Shown: piece by piece, positions 33,128 to 42,061 of the stretch | How positions within the stretch are numbered: the stretch's first letter is position 1 | Layout of the letters: every line of letters begins with the position of its first letter | Assembly: GCA_963693365.1 (NCBI GenBank) | Contig: CAVNZM010000016.1 | Coordinates: forward strand, 1,736,001 to 1,800,000 | DNA: 64,000 nt | Direction: 5' to 3' | DNA from: Amoebidium appalachense | Taxonomy: Eukaryota; Ichthyosporea | The notes under the pieces: model-generated | Databases searched by the model: none | Told to the model about the DNA's origin: nothing | What the model saw: only the letters and a program-made list of their open reading frames with translations | Made by a program: the position numbers and the translations under genes

Positions 33128-33440
33128 GTTAGTTTTGTGTTGCCTGCTTTTGTGCATGTGGCGTTTGTCTGTCTGGTCTGTGTCTGTGTCTGTGTGCGTG
33201 TGTGTGTATGTGTGTGTGTGTGTGTGCGTGTGCCTGCTGGCTGCAGATGCACGTTGCCTTTTCACGTTCATGAACCAGCGACTGTGGGCACTACTTTTGC
33301 TGTTAGCACTATAGCTATCATCCCCTCCACCAGTCGTTCAAGCTATTTTCTGCTTCTCTAGACTTCATAAGTTCTGGTCCGGGTTTCCGTCCTTACTATG
33401 TTTGAGGTTTGTTCTGTCGACTCTTTTTTTGCCACTCTAG

Positions 33441-33533
33441 AGGTGGGTACCGGATCTTTGTCCTATGGCTGCTGTTGTTTCCGTTTTTCGTTTCTGTGTT
33501 GCCCCAGCCCAGCCTGTTGTGCTTGTGTGGTAG
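33441..33533 (+). CDS. Candidate terminal exon after the triplicated unit
   Basis: After TTTTTTTGCCACTCTAG the sequence is open in phase 0 for 30 codons (RWVPDLCPMAAVVSVF...) to TAG. Phase 0 matches the end of the copy-1 exon at 32273. It is hydrophobic and Cys-containing. No family is recognised, and the whole model rests on splice consensus only. Confidence 0.3.
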   Translation, partial: RWVPDLCPMAAVVSVFRFCVAPAQPVVLVW

Positions 33534-33779
33534 TTTTCTTTTTCTTTTTTCTTCTTTTTTCTTCTTTTTTTGTCATGATTCTTTTTGGTATTTTTTGTTT
33601 GCATAAGAGTAATGTTGATACGAGATGCGAGATAAAAAGATAGTAGAGAATGGATGCCACCTGGGGTGGTATGTTAGTTGTGTTGTTAACTTGTGTGCTG
33701 TAGGATGCCACCTGGGGTGGTATATTAGTTGTGTTGTTTACTTGTGTGCTTGATGCCACTATCCAACCGAAGTTAATAA
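33534..33779. repeat. Pyrimidine tract and a two-copy 52-bp tandem repeat
   Basis: T-rich sequence (33536-33600) is followed by two copies of ATGCCACCTGGGGTGGTAT (about 33653 and 33705), each with an internal ACCTGGGGTGG near-palindrome. No gene. Confidence 0.6.
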
Positions 33780-34700
33780 AGTGACCATACGGAACACGTA
33801 TGGATGTCGACATGGTGCAATACATTGGCAATTCATTGACAATGATCATGGGGCTGTGCTTACCGTACCGTGTGCATATTGCCAATATATTGAGCATGTG
33901 ATTGAGGTATCAATAAAGTTATTATTAATACATTGGCAATGTTGGTCCGATATGCCTTTCATATTATAAGCGCAATTATACTGTACTTTGCATGCATTCG
34001 TTCCCATTATCAATTTATTGGCAATGTATTTGGATAATATAGTGTGATATTTATAATATATATGCAATGCATTATCAACACTTATATCTTTATGGTGGTG
34101 GTATCATTCGTATGTTGGCTATATATGCTTGATATGGAACATACTTACATATTCCTTATTTGTAATGTGTTGGGAGTGTATTAATCATACCTCTGTTTAT
34201 GTCTATCAATATACTCTCGATATATAAGCAACCTATCGGCGATACCGCATTTATATATTGATTATAGTTGGATCATATGTTGGCAATACATTGTTTATAT
34301 GTTTCTTGATATTTAAATCTTTGTATTTCTATGAATTACATATTGGCAATACATTAATAATGCGTTCATAGTGCAACTACAATGCGAAAATACAGTATTA
34401 TCCACATCATTATCTGTATTTTTGATATTATTTGTTGTTATTGTAATATCGCCCGGGTATAATTGATATTGGCAATACGTCTATAATGCTAGCGCAATAG
34501 TAATGCAATGGTAATGTAAGGCACCTCATATTGGCGATATTGATGTAACATATACTAGATAATATATTCATATCAGGGAATCGAAATAGAGGTATGGTAC
34601 TACCATGACAATACCAAAGCAATATATTGCAAATGGCGTCATGGGCAGGGTAGCCAATATCGCCAATAGCCCAGCAAAAATACGTGCAAACTCCGGGACA
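33780..34700. repeat. AT-rich block with recurrent ATTGGCAAT motif
   Basis: At least ten occurrences of ATTGGCAAT, its complement ATTGCCAAT or one-base variants lie scattered in both orientations (for example near 33825, 33881, 33932, 34017, 34270, 34344, 34468, 34530 and 34654), often followed by ACATT or ATATT. The half-site TTGGCAA is an imperfect palindrome. There is no coding sequence. It could be a degenerate satellite or a cluster of binding sites. Confidence 0.6.
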
Positions 34701-35675
<975 letters not shown>

Positions 35676-35977
35676 GGTTTTATTTGTGGAAATTATTGAC
35701 ATAAATATTTTTCTGGGTAAACACGTAGGATGGGTGTTCGATACCAACATAACCATGTAGGCTTCATTTCGTGTTTTAGCAGTTAGCGGTTGGCTGCCCG
35801 CACACGGGCACCTATTAGCCAGTCAAAATATTTCACATATCACTAGATCGATTTTTGATTGGCTCAGATCGGTAGGCTTAGGTATATAAGCACGACAGTT
35901 TTTAGCAGATCAGCAAGCTACAAACACATCTTCTGTGTTTAGCATCCACAGCCTTACAGCTATATATTCCTTTTCAT
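35676..35977 (+). repeat. A1 terminal repeat of DIRS element 2, with a deletion
   Basis: It starts GGTTTTATTTGTGG like A2 (40490) but lacks about 50 bases between GCCAGTCAAAA and TTTCACATATC, which removes one of the two ATCACTAGA..GATTGGCTC motifs. Element 1 keeps both in A1 and A2. Confidence 0.85.
35882..35890 (+). promoter_or_regulatory. TATA-like box of DIRS element 2
   Basis: GTATATAAG lies about 120 bases upstream of the Gag ATG and is preserved in A2 (near 40746) and in element 1, consistent with a core promoter in the A repeat. Confidence 0.55.
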
Positions 35978-36006
35978 TCTCCCTATCTTTCCCTACGCCG
36001 GTCAGC

Positions 36007-37176
36007 ATGCCGCCGAAAAAGCGCCAGGCCTCAGCAGCCGCCCCTGCCGCGGCACCTAAGCGCCTGACCCGCAGCGACCTCCGCCACAGGCTGACCAACG
36101 CTCCCGCGGACACTGACGCGCCTCCAGCGGCCCATACCACCACGGACCCGGACCCGCCGGCTACTCTCCCCTCCACTCCTGAAGTCCCCCCTCAGGCCCC
36201 GCCGTCCCCGCAGATGACTTCTCAAGACGCCGTCCTGGCCGCCCTCACCGCCATCAGCACCCAGATGGCTGGCGTCCTGGCTGCTCTCACCAACCGCGAC
36301 CCTCCCGCGCCCCCCGCCGCGCCCTCCACACCCGGGGAGGTTTCCCCGGGGCTGCATCTCGGCCCTGACCTAGACCTACCTGCCCTGCCCGCGCCCCCCA
36401 TCACAGGTGAGAACACTGGCGACATTCAGCCGGGCACACTCCCGCTTCCCCCCGCGGATGTGCTGGCAGATTTGCGCGCCAATCGTTTCGTCGACCTGTA
36501 TAAGTTCACCCCCGCCGCCCTCCTGGCCCCATCCAAGAAAGGTCAGCATCTGCGCATGGCCGACGACGGCAGCATCGAGACTTTTCGCCAAGACAAACCC
36601 GTTCCCCTGCGTTCACTCGTCATTTGGATCCAAGCTTGGACCCATTACATGGCCGCCAAGCACCACCTCGGCCTCCCCACGGACAAAGACGTACTTTGGA
36701 CTCAGCACATCACTCGCCTCAGCACCCGATACCCGTGGGCCCAGATCCACAACTATGACGTATACGCCCGCACCGTTGCCCACCAGCAGGGTCGGGCTCC
36801 GATCGAGTGTCCCAACCTGCTCGCCCAACTCCACCAGGATCTCCTCCTGCCACCCACTCTGCTCATCCCGGACGCATGTCAGCGCTGTGGCTTCCCCGAC
36901 CACCCCAGCGCGGCCTGCCCCATGTACCCCAAGCCCGGCTGTGGTCTTGACGGCTTTAAGCCGCCCCACAAGCCCGGCGGGGGTCAAACCCCTAACCGCC
37001 CTGGCCCGCAACCCGGCCCGGCAAAACCGGCCCGACCCGTGGATCTACCCGCGACGCACTGCAGGAATTTCCACATTAACGGTCGGTCCTGCGCTAAGCA
37101 GCCCTGCCCCTTCTCCCACGTGTGCCCGCTCTGCTCTGGCACACACCCCCGCAAAGACTGCAAGCACAATGCCTAG
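36007..37176 (+). CDS. DIRS Gag-like protein (element 2)
   Basis: This is the same 389-residue protein as in element 1: basic N-terminus MPPKKRQ, Pro/Ala-rich linker, central region with WIQAWTHYMAAKHHLGLP, and C-terminal Cys/His fingers (CGFPDHPSAAC, CPFSHVCPLCSGTHPRKDC). The role inferred is packaging of element RNA and RT in a particle. No substitutions from copy 1 were noticed in the protein. Confidence 0.85.
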   Translation: MPPKKRQASAAAPAAAPKRLTRSDLRHRLTNAPADTDAPPAAHTTTDPDPPATLPSTPEVPPQAPPSPQMTSQDAVLAALTAISTQMAGVLAALTNRDPPAPPAAPSTPGEVSPGLHLGPDLDLPALPAPPITGENTGDIQPGTLPLPPADVLADLRANRFVDLYKFTPAALLAPSKKGQHLRMADDGSIETFRQDKPVPLRSLVIWIQAWTHYMAAKHHLGLPTDKDVLWTQHITRLSTRYPWAQIHNYDVYARTVAHQQGRAPIECPNLLAQLHQDLLLPPTLLIPDACQRCGFPDHPSAACPMYPKPGCGLDGFKPPHKPGGGQTPNRPGPQPGPAKPARPVDLPATHCRNFHINGRSCAKQPCPFSHVCPLCSGTHPRKDCKHNA

Positions 37177-37455
37177 TCTACGCGCACACCCACACACACA
37201 GCTCTAGAACATAGGGGTTAGGAGCTAGGACACACGAGTACAGGGAAACGGAGCTCGGGAGAACGGGCCAATAGGGCTGAGTACAAAATTTCGCAGGCCA
37301 ACTACGGCGCCCGCGCGCGTCAAGAATAAATGTCCCTACACAAAGACGTTTATTCTGGCCACTGCACATAATTTTACTCCCCCCCCCATCCCACGAGCCT
37401 CCCCCCCCCCCTTACACTCACCTAGCACTCCCTCCCCCCCCCTTCTTCTACCTCT

Positions 37456-37570
37456 GTGTCCGCCCACACCCCCGCGTGCTCGGGCACATTCCCCTGCACC
37501 GGGCCCCGCTGCCCTCCCTGCCAACCCTCACTTGGGCCCAGCTGCCCTACTCTAACCCCCCGGGGCCCTG

Positions 37571-37606
<36 letters not shown>

Positions 37607-39289
37607 CTGCCGGGATCTCCCCAAGGGTACACCACCCTTGCTAACCACCCCTTCCCCCGAGGCTCAGACCCGGAGGCCCGCCCGCTGCCCCAGCACCACA
37701 TTGACACCTCCCGCCTCCGGGAACTGCTGGCCTCCTACCCGGACCAACCATTTGCCGCACAACTCCTCCACGATGTCGAATTCGGCGTCGACATCGGCTA
37801 TCGCGGCCCCTCCACCTCTCGGGTGGGCCCCAACCTACCCTCCACCCCGGAGGCAGCTGCCGCTATCACGGTGGATATTGCCAAAGAAGTCGCCCTCGGC
37901 CACCTGCGCGGCCCCCTCTCCCCGGCCCAATTCTTTGACGAATTTCCGGTCCACCGTTCTTCCCCCATCGGCGCCGTTACCAAGAAAGGGAACCCCCCCA
38001 AGTACCGTCGAATCCACCACCTCTCCTGGCCCCGGGGTAGCAGTGTCAATGACAGCATCACCTACCCCGACGAACTTCAGTACATTCGCGCCCGGGATGT
38101 CACCCAACTCATTCTCGACGCAGGCCCCGGCTGCTACATGGCCGTGGCAGATGTGCAGGCTGCCTTCCGGCACATGCCCATCCGACCGGAAGACCACCAC
38201 TTAATGGCATTAAAATGGCAAGGGCATTTTTACGTTGAAACCAGACTGCCTTTCGGCCTGAAATCTAGCCCAGCCATCTGGGAACGGATCGCGGCCACCC
38301 TACAGTGGCTGGCACACCAGCACGGTATTACCCTCATCCGCCACTACGTAGACGACTGGATTATAGTCGCCCCCACACAAGAGCAGTGCCAACGTCACCT
38401 ATCCACCTTCCTGCAACTCTGCCGAGAGCTGCACATTGCCATCTCCGAAGACAAGATGCAGGGCCCGGCTACCCGTGTCGTCTTCATCGGTATCGAATTC
38501 GACTCCATCACCATGGAGGCACGAATCCCGGCTTCCAAGCTCTCGGACCTACTCGACCTCACTTCCCACCCAAAGCCCACCATCACCATTCGGGACCTCC
38601 AGTCCCTCCTCGGCAAACTCACCTGGTGTGCCCAGCTGGTTCCCCCCGGGAGGGCCTTCTCCCAGCGCCTATGGGCCCTTCTCCGGACCCACCCACACCT
38701 TGCCGGCCACCACCACATACGACTGACTGCTGCCGCCCGGGCCGACATAGCCGAATGGCACCAGTTCCTGACATCATGGAATGGGGTGCACCTCATCACA
38801 CCCCCCACATACACCACCCTGGCCACTGATGCTGCCGGATCGGTGGGTCTAGGAGGCCACTGGCTCGACCAATGGTTCTTCATGCCCTGGTCCCCCTCCA
38901 CCCAAGCCCTCTATGCTCATGAGGGTAAACTCGGTTCTTCCGTCATCGAACTCCTGGCCATCGCAGCCGCCGTGGCCCTCTGGGCCCCCTCCTGGTCCAC
39001 CCACCATGTCCGTATTTTATGCGACAACACGGGTGCTGTGTCTGACCTGCACTCCCGGTCTTCCCCCCACCCCGTGATGGCCAAACTTATTCGGTTCATC
39101 ACCCGCATGGAAATGCAATACCAATTTACGTTACAGGCATCCTACCTACCAGGACCCCTCAACCATCTGGCCGATGCCATTTCTCGTAACCAACTTCCCC
39201 GGGCCCGACGACTCCGACCTTCCCTGCAACCGGAGCCCTGCCCCTTCCCCTCCTGGGTCCACGAGTTCCTATCCCTTCCCTTGGGCTAA
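37456..39289 (+). CDS. DIRS reverse transcriptase-RNase H, frame split at a C-run
   Basis: The ATG at 37456 opens the same head as in element 1, but the C-run at 37574-37605 is 32 long (58 in element 1; the difference of 26 is not a multiple of three), so this frame meets a stop at about 37644. The RT frame is open from the C-run on: KKGNPPKYRRIHHLSWPRGS, VADVQAAFRHMPI, YVDDWIIV, then RNase H TDAAGS, IELLAI and CDNTGAV to TAA at 39289. Differences from copy 1 are few (for example ALKWQ for AFKWQ). It may need ribosomal or transcriptional slippage on the C-run, or be a length mutant. Confidence 0.85.
37574..37605 (+). repeat. Poly-C tract inside the RT-RNase H frame
   Basis: Thirty-two C encode poly-proline. 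The same tract is 58 long in element 1. It controls whether the ATG-proximal frame and the RT frame agree. Confidence 0.8.
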
Positions 39290-39310
39290 CCCCCCCCCCC
39301 CCCCCCCCCA
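39290..39310 (+). promoter_or_regulatory. C20-AG between RT-RNase H and recombinase frames
   Basis: The RT stop TAA is followed by 20 C and AG (22 C in element 1). The layout mimics a polypyrimidine tract plus 3' splice site. Since the recombinase frame has no early ATG, splicing to this site could provide its start; alternatively it only marks slippage-prone DNA. Confidence 0.3.
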
Positions 39311-40372
39311 GATCTCCCGTTCCGGAGCAACACTGGCAGATTGGCTCCCCACTTTGCTCCGGCCGAGCTGCTTCGAGCCACCACTACCCTGCAAGAATGC
39401 CAGGCCCTGAGTCTCAACCTCGACTCTCGGGCCTTTTACTCCCGGGTGCAAAAAGTGTTCATCGATTTCTGTGTGGCATCTCGGCTGCAATCCTCCTCCG
39501 GGTCCTCCCTCCCGGCCTCCCCACACACCGTGCAACTTTTTCTCGCTTGGTGTGCCCAACGAGGGGTACAGGCCTCTTCCTTAACCGGCTACAATTCGGC
39601 CATCACCAGGCTCCACCTCGACATGGGCCTCCCTGCTCCCTACCCCCACGACAAGTCTCTGGCCTGGTTCCTACAGGGGGTGGGCCGATGGCAGCTTTCT
39701 CACAACATCCGACCCCGCTCATCCACCAGGGAACCCCTCCTCCCCTCCCACCTCCGCCTACTCCATGGCCAGTGCCCCACCAAGGCCTCCTCGGCCAATC
39801 TCCGGCTATGGACGGCCCTCATCGTCGGTTTCTGTGGTCTCCTCCGTTCAGGGGAATTTACCTCCAAGACCCTGACTTCTTTCGACCCGTCCCGTCACGT
39901 TAAACGGAAGGACGTGACCTTCAGCTACACCCCCACCGGTACTTTGTCCCATGCCACCCTCCACCTGCCAACCTCTAAGACGGATGTACAGGCCCGAGGT
40001 GTCAACGTCACCCTAGCTGCCCTGCCCCTCACCCACTTCTCCCCAGCCCATCTCCTCCGGCAGTTCCTGGATACAACGTCCGGTCAACCCGACGACCCCC
40101 TCTTCAGTCTCGGTGGCATCCCCTACACCAAGAGTGCTTGCTCTGCCGATTTCCGTGCCCTCCTCTCCCGGGCAGGCCTCTCACCCTCCCGGTTTGCCGG
40201 ACACAGCCTCCGCATCGGGGGGGCCACAGCACTGGCTGAGGCCGGGGTCGACGACTCCCGGATCAAACAACTCGGCAGGTGGTCCTCCGACTGCTTCCTG
40301 ATCTATACCCGACTTCGTCCGGCCTCCATTGCTGCCACCACCACACGTGTATTCGCCTCTATTCTTAAGTGA
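39311..40372 (+). CDS. DIRS tyrosine recombinase (element 2)
   Basis: The open frame of about 350 codons contains the phage-integrase-like fold: an N-terminal SAM-like segment (about 20-130), then the catalytic residues Arg in LLRSGE, Lys in PTSKTD, His-x-x-Arg in GHSLRIGG, Trp in LGRWSS and the nucleophile Tyr in LIYTRL. It would join the circular DNA to the genome through strand exchange. All key residues are present. The frame has no ATG before the domain; in this copy it follows the RT stop in the same frame, separated only by the C-run. Confidence 0.9.
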   Translation, partial: DLPFRSNTGRLAPHFAPAELLRATTTLQECQALSLNLDSRAFYSRVQKVFIDFCVASRLQSSSGSSLPASPHTVQLFLAWCAQRGVQASSLTGYNSAITRLHLDMGLPAPYPHDKSLAWFLQGVGRWQLSHNIRPRSSTREPLLPSHLRLLHGQCPTKASSANLRLWTALIVGFCGLLRSGEFTSKTLTSFDPSRHVKRKDVTFSYTPTGTLSHATLHLPTSKTDVQARGVNVTLAALPLTHFSPAHLLRQFLDTTSGQPDDPLFSLGGIPYTKSACSADFRALLSRAGLSPSRFAGHSLRIGGATALAEAGVDDSRIKQLGRWSSDCFLIYTRLRPASIAATTTRVFASILK

Positions 40373-40400
40373 AACCTTTGGAGCAAGCATACTGCTCTCG

Positions 40401-40489
40401 TGCCGTGGTTTACAACCATTGCAGGTTCACTTTCGTCCAAGGGAATGTCCCCCTAGAGGCAACACACGTCCCGGAGTAGTTTTCATAGA
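40401..40489 (+). repeat. B1 repeat of DIRS element 2
   Basis: This is the internal copy of B2 (40972-41059), contiguous with A2. The core GTCCCGGAGTAGTTTTCATAGA is shared. Confidence 0.85.
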
Positions 40490-40838
40490 GGTTTTATTTG
40501 TGGAAATTATTGACATAAATATTTTTCTGGGTAAACACGTAGGATGGGTGTTCGATACCAACATAACCATGTAGGCTTCATTTTCGTGTTTTAGCAGTTA
40601 GCGGTTGGCTGCCCGCACACGGGCACCTATTAGCCAGTCAAAACATCAGATACCACAGATCACTAGACCGAGTTATGATTGGCTCGGATCAGATTTCACA
40701 TATCACTAGATCGATTTTTGATTGGCTCAGATCGGTAGGCTTAGGTATATAAGCACGACAGTTTTTAGCAGATCAGCAAGCTACAAACACATCTTCTGTG
40801 TTTAGCATCCACAGCCTTACAGCTATATATTCCTTTTC
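40490..40838 (+). repeat. A2 repeat of DIRS element 2
   Basis: This is the full-length version of A1, retaining both ATCACTAGA/ATTGGCTC motifs and the TATATAAG box. It could start transcripts that run through B2 into the flanking host sequence at 41060. Confidence 0.85.
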
Positions 40839-40971
40839 ACCCACCCACCTACACCCACACACAACCCCCATTGATCCACACATACGTGCTGTTTTTTTCA
40901 CGGGGCGAAGACTTCCCCCGTTTTTTGGGCACATGGACCTCACGGATCAATAAATTGATGACTGGGGGCTT

Positions 40972-41059
40972 GCCGTGGTTTACAACCATTGCAGGTTCAC
41001 TTTCGTCCAAGGGGATGTCCCCCTAGAGGCAACACACGTCCCGGAGTAGTTTTCATAGA
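40972..41059 (+). repeat. B2 terminal repeat of DIRS element 2
   Basis: It ends at TTTTCATAGA and matches B2 of element 1 (21215-21304, inverted). The 133 bases between A2 and B2 are also shared with element 1. Confidence 0.85.
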
Positions 41060-41119
41060 TCCTGTATTTGTTGATGGAGGGGGATGACGGCGCGACATGC
41101 AGATGCCGACTCGAAGAAG
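41060..41119 (+). CDS. Candidate host exon beside DIRS element 2
   Basis: Directly after B2 the plus strand is open (ILYLLMEGDDGATCRCRLEE with an ATG at 41074) and stops at GAAG/GTAAGC, a strong donor, in phase 1. It may be a first exon starting at 41074, or an exon cut by the DIRS insertion. A second candidate exon follows an ATTATGCAG acceptor near 41210 (DPIFDT). These could belong to the same gene as the exon at 55379-55782, split by the copia element. Confidence 0.35.
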
Positions 41120-41338
41120 GTAAGCTACATACAAAGTATACGTAAAATACCAACACTCCATAAACTTTACTACACAAATGATAAACGAACGAAAAAAAAA
41201 AGTTAATTATGCAGATCCCATTTTCGACACAGTACCCCACCCACCCACCCCAGCCCAAAAAATCAACCAAAAAAAAACCCTCCCCCCCCCCCCCCCCCCC
41301 GCCCAACCCAAAGGAAGACGCCCCCCCCCCCCCCGGAT

Positions 41339-41383
41339 TGTGTGGTTATTTTTTGCTCAGTTTTTCACTTATTCTAGAAGATT

Positions 41384-41414
<31 letters not shown>

Positions 41415-41986
41415 CTTTTTTTTTTTTTTTTTCCGCTTCTTCCGTTGATTTTACGTACGAATTTAGCTCGCGCCAGTATTTTTCGTAAAATTATATATTC
41501 ACCAATCTTCTCGTTTTATTTTCCAAATATAGTACTTACATTCTTTCTCATTCCTTTCCCACGAGTAGCTTTTATTTTCCAACTATTAGGAATAATTTAT
41601 TTAGACGTGTTATGATAAGAAATGTATAAATGTATGTTATGAATTATTAGTTACATAAGTGGTTTATTTTGTTAAATGTTTCCGTGTTTTATTAGAAGTT
41701 TCTTTCATTAGAGGATTGGGTTTTATATTCTATGTGTCGACAGACATTTTAATCGATATATTTTACACTCATAGTTTTCGTTCTTTTGATTGGTTTATCG
41801 TTTCACATTCCCAAGTATAAAAGGGACCTCATCTTGAAATAAATCATAAGCAGTCGTATTCATTTCCTATGGTTCCAGAAATCGTTCCTCCTCTCCGGTT
41901 GTGTTTTTCCCGTGTGTCTCTGTGTTGTGTATATCATAACACCCATCTGTGCTCTCTGCTTCTCCGTTTACCCACACAAAGTAACA
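41339..41986 (+). repeat. 5' LTR of copia element 2
   Basis: From about 41460 to 41986 it matches the 3' LTR closely, including GATTGGTTTATCG (CCAAT complement), TATAAAAGGG and AATAAA. The first 120 bases differ strongly and contain T-runs (41389-41432), so the start is approximate. The end GTAACA matches 55215. Confidence 0.75.
41815..41843 (+). promoter_or_regulatory. TATA box and polyadenylation signal in the copia LTR
   Basis: TATAAAAGGG (41816-41825) is followed 12 bases on by AATAAA (41838-41843). The same pair occurs in the 3' LTR near 55045-55072. The closeness of promoter and polyadenylation signal is normal for a short R region. Confidence 0.6.
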
Positions 41987-42061
41987 GGTTTACGGCCCCT
42001 TTGCACGCTAACACACAATCTCGTTACAACCGCGAAATTCCTCAGTCTAACTGCTTCAATC

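Larger units (their letters stand above)
32185..33440 (+). repeat. 427-bp unit in three tandem copies carrying an exon
   Basis: CCGCAGGTCGCGCAGCC recurs at 32185, 32612 and 33039. Each unit holds an 83-base exon-like block flanked by acceptor CCGCAG and donor GTTAGT, a CTGTGTCTG/TG microsatellite, and a pyrimidine tract that leads to the next acceptor. Copy 3 is shorter only in the microsatellite. Copies 1 and 2 differ by a few changes in the exon; copies 2 and 3 are nearly identical. After copy 3 the tract leads to a different acceptor, CTCTAG (33440). Confidence 0.8.
35676..41059 (+). mobile_element. DIRS/PAT-like element 2 with split direct repeats
   Basis: Order: A1 (35676-35977), Gag (36007-37176), RT-RNase H (37456-39289), tyrosine recombinase (to 40372), B1 (40401-40489), A2 (40490-40838), a spacer and B2 (40972-41059). 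It is almost identical to element 1 in the opposite orientation, but the recombinase gene is complete. No target duplication is seen, as expected for this order. A1 lacks about 50 bases that A2 has. It is immediately followed by a possible host exon (41060). Confidence 0.9.
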
